Shown piece by piece: positions 35,925 to 46,503 of a stretch of DNA of 64,000 nt (within the stretch, counting starts at the first letter, position 1; every line of letters begins with the position of its first letter). This stretch comes from Saxidomus purpurata. Taxonomy: Eukaryota > Mollusca > Bivalvia > Venerida > Veneridae. A program made the translations under genes and the position numbers. Under the pieces are notes generated by a model, which saw only the letters and a list, made by a program, of their open reading frames with translations, was not told the origin of the DNA and searched no databases. The stretch spans positions 43,090,924 through 43,154,923 of the forward strand of contig JAFMSR010000014.1 of NCBI GenBank assembly GCA_022818135.1. Reading direction: 5' to 3'.

Positions 35925-36160
35925 CAATGGTATTCAAATGTTCGGTAATATTGCCTATTTCAAGAAATATTTAATCCATTTTTTATCTACATATTGCCCA
36001 TCTTTATGACAAGCTTATGTAGATTATAAACGTGCATACAGATTTCTTGAAAAAGGAATTGTTGCCGAACATTCAAGTTTTCGATAATAGTGCCTATTTC
36101 AAGAAATCTGTAAGCACTTTTATAATCTACATATTGTCCATCTTAATCACAAGCGATAGC
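35925..36160. repeat. Three alternating-orientation copies of a 60-75 bp module
   Basis: GGTAATATTGCCTATTTCAAG...ATCTACATATTGCCCATC appears forward (35940), as its inverse (36017-36076: GTAGATTAT, TTTCTTGAAAAAGGAATTGT) and forward again (36085-36150). The same module is present in the insert at 21541-21899. Confidence 0.65.
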
Positions 36161-36164
36161 TTAA

Positions 36165-37050
36165 GAAGATAGTACATTTGTCCATAGTATGTTTGTTATT
36201 GTCTTAAACTCAGTATTGGAGTGACGTGTGTAACAATTAAACGTTGACAAAAATTCAAAAAGATGGTTAAATTTGAGGATTAAAGTCTGGGAAATCTACT
36301 GTCCTCCAATGTTATGCAGTCCTATGGTCGCTCGCCACTGACAAAGGTCAATCGCTATTAAAATTAATAAACACAATACGCCATGCCAACGACCACAGGA
36401 CTACGACAAGAACATAGGGAGAGGCAGCGCGCATCGACCCCGAAGAACATATATAAGAAGAGACATGGGCAGCACTGAATCCCTGAATGAAAGAACATAA
36501 GGAGATAAAAGAATAAACATTTGAACGATATTGAAAAGCGAATTATTTCGATAGCTGGAGATTGATTATAACTATATAATGTTTTAGGTATTATCTTAGG
36601 TGTGACCATTCATTTCATTTAAAACATGACGAGTTATTCTATAAACTGAAAGACAAAACAGGAATTTTGCTGAAAAAAAGTATTGTTTGTATTTATAAAT
36701 ATTGACACCCCCGTCCCCCGCTATAAAAATCAAAACAGATAATTCAGATTATTGGTACAATTATATGGAACTGGCTATGTAATTGATTTTTCCGAATGTT
36801 TGGGCAAAGCATTTAGACATTAGTTTCGCAACGAATTTATTATACATACACACTAAACACCAGACACACATGTATGCTATTTAATATAAACTCTGAAACA
36901 CCAGCTGCAGACGCACTGAATAAACTCTAAACACCAGATACAGTCATATCATACACCCAACACAATTTTTTGTGTGTGTACATATATCAATAATTACACA
37001 ATTATCAAAACAAAAGCATACAATTTGTTCATACAATTACAGTTATTTGC
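36165..37050. other. Non-coding, includes possible LINE 3' flank
   Basis: No gene supported. The minus open frame at 36364-36609 is Cys/Phe-rich and unrecognised. No poly(A)-like tail marks an exact 3' end of the LINE that lies to the right. Confidence 0.4.
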
Positions 37051-37740
37051 TCACAATAAAAAAGATTTAAATTTTGAAATAAAATGATTGTTTTCATTTC
37101 TTTTTTCAAAGTATTTGAACAAGAGTGACATTTCTGATTTAAAAAATAGAATAGTTATATTAAATGGTGTGCTTCTGCTTTCACTAAGGAAATATGCTTT
37201 AAAAATGCAAAACCCAAACACTGCCAGTATAGTGTTGAGGTAGAAATAGGTTGGATAAACCACTTTATATCCTAGTACAATAGAGCGTAATACTTTTAAG
37301 TTTCTGTCTATTCCAGTTTCACGTAAATATCGTAATGATAAATCCCACATATCTTTGACTACCGGACAGTTTAAAAATACATGTTCATAAGTTTCTTTAA
37401 TATAACATACAATGCAGTTAGGAGAATCGACCATTTTCCATTTAAAGCGAATTTCTTTGCAAGGAAAAATCCTATGCAGTAATTTGTATTTGAATTGCTT
37501 AACTTTATTATTATATAAACTGTTCACAAATCTGTAAAACGGTACCCAATCAATTTCTTCATGAAAGTATTGATTCCAATACCTGTGTATGTAAGGTGAT
37601 GGGCAGTTTTTAAATCCCACTGGGACGAAACTGTTTTGATTTCTGTCCTCTGGCCTGTTTCGTCGGGCCCTTAAGGGTGTTTCTCTTGGTGCTCTGCCTT
37701 CTGCAAAGGCATTGAGTACATACGTTTTTGTTGTTCTCAA
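37051..37740 (-). pseudogene. LINE ORF2, C-terminal segment
   Basis: Residues from YWNQYFHEEIDWVPFYRFVN onward form a typical LINE C-terminal region. A CX2C-X7-H-X4-C motif (CIVC...H...C, about 37395-37445) is characteristic of the end of L1/Tx1 ORF2 and is thought to act in RNA binding or target priming. The first 45-50 residues of the open frame (FAEGRAPRETPLRARRNRPE) are unlike LINE protein and probably belong to inserted sequence. The frame ends with TAA at 37051-37053. Confidence 0.8.
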
Positions 37741-37890
37741 GGTTTGCTTTTTATATATTTATACACGAGCATTTTTGTGTTTTACATACCATGCCTTTTG
37801 TTTCCATTGCGTGTGTTAGAGATTCACCTAGCAGGGATTACTTTTATTTACACTGTCCTGTGACTTTGGAACATGGTGGGGGTAAGAGTG

Positions 37891-38052
37891 AGGTTGGGTG
37901 CGCACCATAAACCGGTTTAAGCTCCCCAGTGGTGTTTTTGCCACTGACCGTTCCAGGCGGTGCCCCACTGTGTTCCTTTAATTGTTCGTTTTGTCCTCGT
38001 GTGTTTGCTTTGTATGCTAGTGTGTGTTGGTAGTTTATGTGTGTGTGTACAT

Positions 38053-38095
<43 letters not shown>

Positions 38096-38190
38096 GGTGG
38101 TGTGCACTTCTGGGTGCTATGGGGCTCGTTTTGGGGAGGCTGCGTTTTTGGTACGTGGCATTCCCTGTTTGATATTATTTTTGTTTTTTT
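37891..38190 (+). mobile_element. GT-rich interspersed element, copy 2, inside the LINE
   Basis: Nearly identical to 7653-7958, from GGTTGGGTGCGCACCATAAA through the (GT)n tract (38038-38095, longer and purer here) to GGCATTCCCTGTTTGATATT. It separates LINE ORF2 segments that are otherwise consecutive. It may extend leftwards to about 37600, since 37600-37890 also looks foreign to the LINE. Confidence 0.75.
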
Positions 38191-38643
38191 GTAAATTTAC
38201 TTTTTATAACAGATTGATACACCTGTTTATTTATTGTGTAATGTATGTGCTTATTAAAAAGGGATATTTCCAGTTTAGTTTTAACTTTTGTTAAACGTGA
38301 ATGTTTATCTTTAATTAGCGTTAACCATTTATTTGGAATAAATTTTTTCAAACAGTTTAGTTCTGATATCCAGTTAGTTTTATTGATAAGTTTGTTATAT
38401 ATTAATTCTTCCGATAAAATTTCATTTTCATCTAGTAAGTCATTAATGAATAAGATGCCAGAATTTATCCAATTATTTGCCATTGTGCTTAATGTGCCTA
38501 TTTCCCCATACGACTTCTTGCCTTATGTCTGCAAATGTTTTCGGTGTTTTCACAGTTGTGTTTTTTGTTTGAATCCAAAGTTCAAGGATGTTTTTATATA
38601 ATTCTGGTTAAAACGAAACTTGAAGGCTCTATTTGCCGTCGAT
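38175..38643 (-). pseudogene. LINE ORF2, segment after the RT domain, frameshifted
   Basis: One frame reads ELYKNILELWIQTKNTTVKT to WGNRHIK (38643-38490), and the next reads NNWINSGILFINDLLDENEI to KSKFTKKQK (38475-38175). A one-base shift near 38480 separates them, and another shift or stop cluster separates them from 38651. The WGN...W...GI..I.DL pattern is usual for LINE ORF2 downstream of the reverse transcriptase. Confidence 0.75.
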
Positions 38644-38650
38644 GTTCATA

Positions 38651-39329
38651 CTAAAGAAACTGGGGTCCAAATTTACGATAAAAGTAATTTGGAATTACTT
38701 TCCAGTTTGCATTGCTCTTGTCAGTTAATGCTTTGACCCACTTTATTTTCATAGATATTATGTAGGATTCTAGGTCAATCATTTCAATTCCACCATCAAG
38801 TTTATTGCCAATTAGTGTTGATATTTTGATCTTTTCCTTTTTATTATTCCAAAGAAAGCTATAAATAAGTTTGTTTATTTTTTGTTTAACTGTTTTGGGT
38901 ACAACAAGCGAGTGTATTGCATATGTGAATTTAGGAATAATGAGTGTTTTAATTATTTGAATTTTTCCGTATATTGATAGTTTTCTCTTTAACCAGTTGT
39001 TTAGAACCTTTTTACAATCTTCAATCTTGGTTTGCCAGTTTAACTTTTCACATTCAGATTTATCATGACCAAAATGTATACCAAGTGCTTTTATTGGTTT
39101 AGATGACCATTTGATGTTACCAACTTCTTCTGAATTATATTTTTTTCTTCCGATCCACATTCCTTCTGTTTTGTGTTTATTTAACTTTAGACCAGATAAT
39201 TTGCCAAAATACTCTATTATTTTTAAAACTTGAAGTATACTAGCTTTTGATTTAAGAAATAAAGTGGTGTCATCTGCTAATTGTGATATTTTTAAAGTTT
39301 TATTTCCATTGTCGGTTTTTACATCTATA
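38651..39329 (-). pseudogene. LINE reverse transcriptase, YADD-containing half
   Basis: This is open from the Tc1-like element boundary. It reads IDVKTDNGNKTLKI, then the catalytic LADDTTLF motif (about 39270), FGKLSGLKLNKHKTEGMW, then the thumb region with LGIHFG and FLWNNKKEKIKISTL, ending at GPQFL and a stop. The metal-binding DD pair is intact. It joins in frame to the 40548-41755 segment once the inserted element and one TA copy are disregarded. Confidence 0.88.
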
Positions 39330-40546
39330 CAGTAGTCGGAACGTAACAGTTGTCACACGGAGCGCACGATACACGCACGATACATGCACGATGTACGCAC
39401 GTTACACGTACGGTAAACACACGGTACACGATTCAGAACGATACACGATATGAATGATATACGAAGCGCACGCTGCACCTTACACGTTAGACGGAATACA
39501 CGTTATACGATTACTTTTGACTTTTTACAGTTTACTTAAATTAATTTTCCCCCCGCAAAATCTGTTTGTTTTGATTCTTTTTAACAATTGTATTTCCTTA
39601 TACAGTTTAATGAGACCAAAATAATAAGACCAATTACTTACAGGCTTCGCACCTACACACTAGTAAAAAGACTTCGGAAAGTCCATAGTTTACCTAGGTG
39701 CGAAACAAATAACAGTAAGTGTCAAATTTGAATATTGATCCTGAGGTGCGAGAAAATGAGCGGAAGTTAATTGCTGTCAACACCTATCTTTAAAACGCCA
39801 CTACACGACAGACAATAACTATTTTTCTTTTTGACAGTGTTTTATGTGTTTCGAGTGGCGATTATTTTTCTAACGATTACATGGATTATAATAAACAAGA
39901 TGCAATTTGAATAAGGTACTGTACAATTATTTTATTAATTTTTGCTGGGACTGATTTTGTAAAACTTTCGCTGATTCGGCGATTCGTCATATTATGTTTA
40001 TTTACCCGATAAATATCTAATAGCTTACCTTCTAACTTTCCTTTTATAATTCCTTAGCTACTGAATTTCCTTATACCTTGTCTACTGCACTTAAAAATAA
40101 CGCTGTGACAACAACAGTTAAGATTTCGAAGACAATTTATGTCATTTCCGTCAATAAAATATAATTAAATTTCGGAGTTCTGGTGTAAACTGTCATTCAC
40201 CTGTCCCGAAAGTCATTACTTTCCGTATTGCACTGGCGAATTCAAAATAATACGTGAAGTCAGCACTTTATTTCTTTTTCGGAGGTGTACACGCGTAGTA
40301 AAACAATTAACGACTGAATAAAACATCGAATCGTATACCGTATAGGCCTATCGTGCACCGGGAATCGTATATCGTGTATCGTGTATAGTATATCGTGTAT
40401 GGTAGATGGTGTACGTTGCACGATGAATGATACGATATGATACACGATAAACGATTGACAAAATACACGATGAGTGCACGCACGTTATACGCACGTTACA
40501 CGTACGATATACGCAAATTTTGACAACTGTTACGTTCCGACTACTG
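39330..40546. mobile_element. Non-autonomous Tc1/mariner-like element in the LINE RT
   Basis: The 26-bp terminal inverted repeats are perfect (start CAGTAGTCGGAACG, end CGTTCCGACTACTG) with TA on both sides (39328-39329, 40547-40548). Leaving it out with one TA restores an uninterrupted ORF2 frame across NLISG-IDVKT, which fixes the boundaries. No transposase frame is present. The outer 150-200 bp on each side are full of CACGATACACG/CGTGTATCGTG phrases. A hairpin lies at 39636-39719. TA target and CAGT termini fit the Tc1/mariner group. Confidence 0.9.
39636..39719. repeat. Internal hairpin of the Tc1-like element
   Basis: ACTTAC...TTCGCACCTA pairs with TAGGTGCGAA...GTAAGT, and between them GACTT-CGGA-AAGTC forms a second stem. 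The segment could itself be a small palindromic insertion in the element. Confidence 0.55.
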
Positions 40547-40548
40547 TA

Positions 40549-41755
40549 CCAGAGATTAGGTTCGAATTGCGTATGTTAAGTGCCATGATTCCTGCGACTA
40601 TTATAAATAGTAAGGAGGAAATAGGACAGCCTTGTCGTACACCACGTTCTGGTTGGAATGGTTTCGATAACCATCCGTTATTTAAAATGTGAGTTTGACA
40701 GCTACTGTAAAGAGTTTTTATCCAATTAATGAAGTTATTTTTGAAACCAAAAAATTCTAATGTTTCGAATAAAAAGTTATGCTCAATGGTATCATAAGCT
40801 TTTCTAAAGTCTAAGAATAATATGGCTCTATCTATTTGTAAATTATCAGCATAATCTATTATGTCTTGTATTTGTCTCAAGTTTAATCCAATAAATCTAT
40901 CTTTAATATATCCTTGTTGGTCTAAGTTGATTATTTTATGTATAACTTGCTTAAGCCTTTCTGCGAGAACTCTAGCAGCTATTTTGTAATCCGTATTAAG
41001 CAGGGCTATGGGACGCCAATTTTCTAAATTTGTCGGATCACCTTTCTTATATAGCAATGATAAAACTCCGGTGCGTTGAGACGGTGTAAGCTTTTCTTGC
41101 AAGAAACCCTCATTTAGAACATCAGTTACTAAAGCACCTAGTTTATTCCAAAATACTTTGTAGAATTCGACAGAGATACCATCTAGACCAGCACTTTTAT
41201 TCTCTTTCATGTATTTTACTGCATATGTGCATTCGTCTTATGTAAATAAACCTTCACACAAATTTGCATCTGAGTCTGTAAGTTTTTGTTCGTATGTCGT
41301 TTGAGCTAAATAGTCTTTAATTTCTGATGTATTTGATTTTTCAGATTTGTAAAGTGTTGAGTAAACATTCACTACTTGTGTCAAAATATTTTCAATGTCT
41401 GAGTGAGTTTTACCATTCAGATTTATTTTTGTTAATAATTTTCTGGTTTGTCTTGATTGTTCAAGACTTAAAAAATATTATGTGTTCTTTTCACCTTGTT
41501 CGATATATTCTACTTTCGATCTAATTTGTGCCCCTGCTGCTTTTGCTTCATAAAGTTCCGATAGTTCAGATTGAATGTTTTCAATAGCATTGCAGTTGTC
41601 TTTGTCATTTTCTAATAAAACTTTTATTTTGATTCTAAAGCTTATTTGCCAGTGATTTACCCTTCCTTTGAGCGTACCTTATCGATTTTCCGTTAATTTC
41701 TGCTTTTATTTTCCCATCCTTTGTTTTGTGCTTTTTAATTGACTTTGTGTCTATG
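40549..41755 (-). pseudogene. LINE ORF2 linker and reverse transcriptase, N-terminal half
   Basis: Minus-strand translation gives KSIKKHKTKDGKIKAEINGK, a frameshift near 41645, the canonical linker AKAAGAQIRSKVEYIEQGEK, then the reverse transcriptase motifs NKSAGLDGISVEFYK, WRPIALLNTDYKIAARVLAE, QQGYIKDRFIGLNLRQIQ, AILFLDFRKAYDTIEH and RGVRQGCPISSLLFIIVAGI. Two in-frame stops interrupt it: TAA at 41479-41481 (after GEKNT) and TAA at 41238-41240 (after GLFT). From 41210 the frame is open to the Tc1-like insertion. RNA-templated DNA synthesis is the family role, and this copy is dead. Confidence 0.92.
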
Positions 41756-42847
41756 GTATTAGATATGTAATTACGTAATTATCATCATTGATATGAATTA
41801 TTGTAACCAGGACCGTTTTTGTGTGGTGTTTGTATTTTTAGTGAAATTGTGTGATGTGTGTGTTTAATACGTGTGTGTGTATGTGTAAGTGTAAAGGTGT
41901 ATTTGGTGTGCAGCTATTCTGGTTGCTGTTGGCTTTTTTTTAGGTAGGCTGAATTTTATTGTTACGTTTGGCTTTCCCTATTTCACAGATATTAGTTTTT
42001 TATCAATTTTAGATTTTAAACTGTTTTGACCTTATTTGTAACATTGCATTATTTTTATTTATTCTATCCTTTCAAGTGTAGCTGTACCCCTATTATCAGA
42101 TGCCCTGTGTTTTCTTTCAATGATTGTTGGGAAATTTCTTTTTGCTGCATTTGCATAATCATTTCCCATAAACTTTGTTTTGTGACATTGGTTTTAATGT
42201 TAGACAATATTATGTCTATATGCATTAGACTATGTAATTAACATACTCCCTATCATCATTCAGATAAATGAATTAATTGAATTTCCAATAACCAGGACTA
42301 TTTTTGTTGGATACTTTTAATATTTTTAATGAAATTGCTATTCATAGGATATTTGTATTTAATACTTGCAGGTCGGTTTTTTTATATCAGTTAGCTAGGA
42401 GACTCAAAGGCGTCTGAAATTTGTATTCTAGCAACCATTTTGATATCTAATTCTGCTTTTTCAACGTGAATAATTAATGAAAAATTTTTCTTACTCCATA
42501 CTATACTGAATTTTGATTATTTATGAGACTTTCTCATCTAAATATACACATGGGGTCTCAATAAAGTTCTTTTATCAATTTTAAAAGACTTTTAAACTGT
42601 TTTCACTGGCTTATTCGTCTGCGTCGAAAAGCCCCCCCTTGTTTAATGGGCGTCATCTTACTTTTTGCGAAGTTATTTTTATTTATTCTTTCACTTATTG
42701 TCCAACTGTAGTAATGTCGTTTTTCCTTTTATGTAACTTTACCTATAATATCAGCATTTGTTTTCCCTGTGATTTTTACTTTCAAAATGACTCTTGTTCC
42801 TTTAATGTGTGTTAAAAAAACTATTTCTATTTTTGCTGTCATTATTT
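41756..42847. repeat. Diverged tandem duplication interrupting the LINE endonuclease
   Basis: Two units share the same phrase order: ATCATCATT...AACCAGGAC...TTTTTAATGAAATTG...TTTAATAC...TTTTATCAATTTTA...TTTAAACTGTTTT...TTATTTTTATTTATTCT (starts 41781 and 42252). The first unit holds a decayed GT-rich element (41818-41995). The segment replaces the LINE coding sequence from just after NVY of the endonuclease up to the linker, so about 250 codons are lost. Confidence 0.65.
41818..41995 (+). mobile_element. GT-rich element, diverged copy 3
   Basis: GTGTGTGTGTATGTGTAAG followed by GTGTGCAGCTATTCTGGTTG, TAGGTAGGCTGAATTTTATT and GGCTTTCCCTATTTCACAGA parallels the right part of the copies at 7653 and 37891 with many substitutions. 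Confidence 0.5.
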
Positions 42848-43189
42848 GCTATACACGTTTATAAACGTGTAACTATTGTTGTCAATGGTCATATTTAGTA
42901 AAATATATCGACCATTAATATCAAGAGTAAAGTCAATAACTTCGCATGGAAAATCTTTCTTTAAGAAAATAGAACATCCTCTACTAAAATTATTTCCACA
43001 TGCATTATATATGTCCCATTCACTAAATTCATCGTGTAAAATGGATGACATTTCAGGAGTAAAATGAGATTCTTGTATAAAAACAATATGGGGTTTTTGC
43101 ATCAATATATATTGTTTCAAGCGTGCACGTTTTTGCCGGTCCCGAAGCCCTTGACAATTCAGGGATAAAATATGAAAATAATTAGCCAT
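42842..43189 (-). pseudogene. LINE ORF2 start, AP endonuclease domain (truncated)
   Basis: The frame starts at an ATG and reads MANYFHILSLNCQGLRDRQK, IVFIQESHF (the QE of the AP-endonuclease active site) and a segment ending TFINVYSK. This is the first third of a LINE apurinic-like endonuclease, which nicks target DNA to prime reverse transcription. The catalytic SDH end is absent because the following 1.1 kb is foreign. Confidence 0.88.
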
Positions 43190-43659
43190 TATCTAAAACT
43201 TGCATATTTTGTTTGAATAACGTCTCGCGAAACATATATGTATATATATACATGTATATATAACATTTGAACAAAAAAGGAAGATCCTCGCTGCACGTGC
43301 GAATGTTTTACTCGAGCACCGTGCCTCGTTTTCAAACGTATACTTGAATACAATTATGTTACTACAGTTAGAACCTGTATTTTTGTATACTGTGCAAAAA
43401 AAAACAGCGTGCAAAAGGCAAGATAAATTATAAGGTTATTCATGTCTTGTATATTAAAGCTGTGCACTAAGATATGTAACAATGAATATAATTCATGATA
43501 TAATGTTATACTAAATTTTCTAAACAGGGAAAAGATAGTATTTTTGCATAAATATTTCACCAAAACCAGTTCACAATCTGTCTCATGATCCATAAAGCGT
43601 TCTGACTTGTTATACAATGATATAACTTGAGTGTAGATTTCAAGTAATACCGTCAATCA

Positions 43660-44233
43660 TTAGTTGCACGATTTTTTCGTGTTGTTATTCAATATTTCTG
43701 CAGGCACCGGCAGTGACCGTATCACTGACCCAGTTGAATGTTTATTTGGCGTTTCTTTTCCTTTCATAAATTGTTCGATGTTTGGTTGGCCTATATTTTG
43801 ACCTTGTTGTCGTTTATTTTTTTTCTTCGTTTTGCGTTTGTTTTTACGACGAGGCGCTGATTGGGGAAAGTTGTTAGAGTCCGCCAAATCTCTATCGGTT
43901 TTACCCTGCGATGCACCTTGTGTAGTGAAATCTCGAGATTGACCCTCACCATCACTAGAATCTTCTACTTCAGAAGTATCGGAGGCTCAGAAAGGTTATC
44001 TGGTGATGATTCTAGATGGAATCCGCATTGGGCTTTCTTGTGACCTGTTTCAAAGCACGCGGAGCATTTCCAATCATTTGTACATGAGCGTATAGTGTGC
44101 CCAAAGTCAAGACATTTTGCACATTTGAGAGATGTGTTTACTTGACCTCTATGAATAACCTTCGCCTTAAATTGGCCGAAATGTATAAATCTATAAAGAG
44201 GCTCCTTGAGGGATGAGGTTTTCACATTTATTT
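43660..44233 (-). pseudogene. LINE ORF1 C-terminus with two CCHC zinc knuckles
   Basis: It contains CAKCLDFGHTIRSC and CSACFETGHKKAQC, both CX2CX4HX4C, then a one-base frameshift near 43985 into an acidic stretch (DTSEVEDSSDGEGQ), a very basic tract (RRKNKRKTKKKNKRQQ) and a short tail ending at 43660. The family role is nucleic-acid chaperone/RNA binding. The 5' part of ORF1 is missing. A stop lies just upstream of 44228. Confidence 0.85.
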
Positions 44234-44965
44234 AATCAAGCGATCACCTGTTTAACAGTTAGTGAGTTTATTGTTTATGCGTGTCATAAGTTTAGTCATG
44301 TCTGACCTTTCAATTACGTCATGTTTCATCGTATTTCAGACTTACTTACAATAGAAGCAAGTGTTTGTGTTTAATTATTTTCTGTTTTTGTTTCCATTTA
44401 TCTTACGAAATACTTTCTGTATACGTTCAGAACGAAGTCTAACAGAAGAAACTTCAATTTCATATGTATATTCCACTGGATTTTGATTTCACAATGGAAA
44501 TTGTTTATATCAACATTTGGAAGAGCTTACGTTTTACTGTACATTTTCGTTATTAATTTGTAGTTTATATATGTATTGCCGTAATGGTTTTTTTGTCAAT
44601 GATAAACTTAGAATGAATAATGATTTTACTTTTTCTCATGTCGATATTCTACTATACTTCTAAGACTAATTGTTGAAGGAGACAATGTAATGCTACTACT
44701 AGCTCGGTATACACGCAATTGTCAAACTAAGTTGGGATTATACTGGAATAAAGCACGTTTCATAGTGTCCCGTCCCGTCCTTTATTAATAGTAGTTTTCT
44801 TTTGCAAAATCTAATTGTACTCCAGTGAAGCTTATTACACACGTGAATGCCCTTGGGCATAACAAGTATCGTTACTCAGCTGACTGGACACAATATTAAT
44901 ATCCTCTGTTACTTCTTTCCAGCCCATGTCATAACTCAAAACTTTTCTTATGCGTCTTAGTTTAT
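44234..44965. other. Intergenic, nothing recognised
   Basis: No supported gene or repeat. An AATAAA lies near 44745 without any coding frame before it. Confidence 0.4.
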
Positions 44966-45155
44966 AGTTTATACTAATTTATTTTAGCTCGATTGTGAAG
45001 AAAGCTTTACGCTTATTGAGTCACTCTCGAGTCCGCTTCCTGGAAAAACCAGTACTGGTGTCATATGAGGAGGTACGGTCGTGACCCCAGTGGGGCTCGA
45101 ACCCACAAACTCCGGGGGAGCGGCAGACACCTTAACCTCTACACCACCGCTCCCC
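44966..45155 (-). mobile_element. tRNA-derived SINE, copy 2, with full head
   Basis: On the minus strand it reads GGGGAGCGGTGGTGTAGAGG (box A-like TGGTGTAGAGG), box B GGTTCGAGCCC, then the same body as 6590-6757 (CACGACCGTACCTCCTCATA, CCAGTACTGGTTTTTCCAGG, ACTCGAGAGTGACTCAATAA) and the tail CTAAAATAAATTAGTATAAA. The tRNA-like head is followed directly by the SINE body. Confidence 0.8.
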
Positions 45156-45199
45156 TTTAAACACATAATAATTTGAAATTCATTCAAGAACCATAACTA

Positions 45200-45660
45200 T
45201 AAATCTGACATGGCAATTATTATCCTTGGGGATACAAATTGGTTTTAGCATTGTCGTTTGTCTCTCTTTCCGTTCTTCCACCTTTAGCTTGACCGCAGTT
45301 CATCTCAAAAACTCTTGCTGGATTTGAATGAAACATAACGGGAAGCGTCAGTATTACGTTTAGTCGTACATACTGTAGTTTGGGGTTACTACCACAAAGG
45401 TCAAAGTCAAACGGGCCTGTCCGCTCTTTTTCTCCAAAATTCAATGACTTCCCAGAAAGCATCGGTACGAAGTCTAGTTACGGAAATTATAATTTAGGAT
45501 CAGTACTACAAAGGTCAATGTTACAATGTTAATAGAAAATAGTGTCCTCTTTGGTTCTCCTAAATTCAAGACAGGATTTTAATAAATCTTCCAAGAAAGC
45601 ATAAGTACGAAGTGTAGTCGTGCATATTATAAGTTCGGGTCACTACCCGAAGTCTTTTGT
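45200..45660. repeat. Diverged tandem repeat, about 105-145 bp spacing
   Basis: GTACATACTGTAGTTTGGGG, ACGAAGTCTAGTTACGGAAA and ACGAAGTGTAGTCGTGCATA, each followed by a GGTYACTAC-like phrase and CAAAGGTCAA in two cases, recur about three times. This may be the core of another hairpin-ended element whose ends have decayed. The minus frame at 45220-45462 is incidental. Confidence 0.45.
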
Positions 45661-45803
45661 ACCCAAAACCAACCTCCCTGTTTAATTATTGTTGTTTTTT
45701 CAAAATAAACCTTTGTAAATAGTGCAACATGAAATTGTTTCATGCCAATCGCATGAAAGTTAATGTTTGAGGGACTTGCGAGGAAGTACTAGTTACGTGT
45801 TGT

Positions 45804-46503
45804 TGTCGAGCCCGCTTGCGGTGAGCTCGACATAGTCGTCACTTTTGGCGGTTCGGTGTATGTGCGTGCGTCAGTGCGTCCGTCCGTCCGTCTGTCCGTC
45901 CGATTTTGTCCGGACCATATCTTTTTCATGCATGGAGGGATTTTGATGTTACTTGGCACAAATGTTCACCATCATGAGACGGAGTGTCATGCGCAAGAAC
46001 CAGGTCCCTAGGTCTAAGGTCAAGGTCACACTTGGAGGTTAAAGGTCAAATTCAAGAATGACTTTGTCCGGAGCATATCTTTTTCATGCATGGAGGGATT
46101 TTAATTTAACTTGGCACAAATGTTCACCATCATGAGACGGAGAACCAGGTCCCTAGCTCTAAGGTCAAGGTCACACTTAGAGGTTAAAGTTCAAAGTCAA
46201 GAATATCTTTGTCTGGAGCATTTCTTCTTCATGCATGGAGGGATTTTGATGTTACTTTGTACAAATGTTTACCACCATGCGCTACCCTTGTTTTTAGAAT
46301 TACTTCCCTTTGTTGTTACTATAAATAGCTTATATTGTAACATTTTTATTACTGGCTGTAGAGACAAATCGAGACCACTTGTCTGTGGTACAACATGCAT
46401 GTTACATCCAATATTTAGGTGTATTTTGACCCATCTCTACTTGGTAAGGAGTTAGCCCTTTTGACATATTGTGCGCTCGACATGTTGCACGTGGGCATCT
46501 AGT
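45804..46503 (+). mobile_element. Hairpin-ended repeat (TGTCGAGC family)
   Basis: The left end is a hairpin, TGTCGAGCCCGC-ttgc-GGTGAGCTCGACA. Then come a GTCCGTCCGTCCGTCTGTCC tract (45876-45905) and about three units of roughly 150 bp with ATATCTTTTTCATGCATGGA and AAATGTTCACCATCATGAGA. The right end is GCGCTCGACATGTTGCACGT-GGGCATCTAG. The CTCGACA/TGTCGAG ends are inverted repeats. The plus frame 46111-46455 is incidental. Confidence 0.75.

Larger units (their letters stand above)
37051..44233 (-). mobile_element. Decayed L1/Tx1-like LINE with nested insertions
   Basis: Read on the minus strand, the order is ORF1 C-terminus with two CCHC knuckles, a spacer of about 470 bp, ORF2 endonuclease start, a gap, the linker, reverse transcriptase, and a C-terminal Cys/His motif. 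The copy is 5'-truncated inside ORF1, has frameshifts and in-frame stops, and is interrupted by a GT-rich element (37891-38190), a Tc1-like element (39330-40546) and a 1.1 kb tandem repeat (41756-42847). Much of the endonuclease is missing. The two-ORF plan with AP endonuclease and CCHC ORF1 fits the L1/Tx1 group. Confidence 0.9.
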
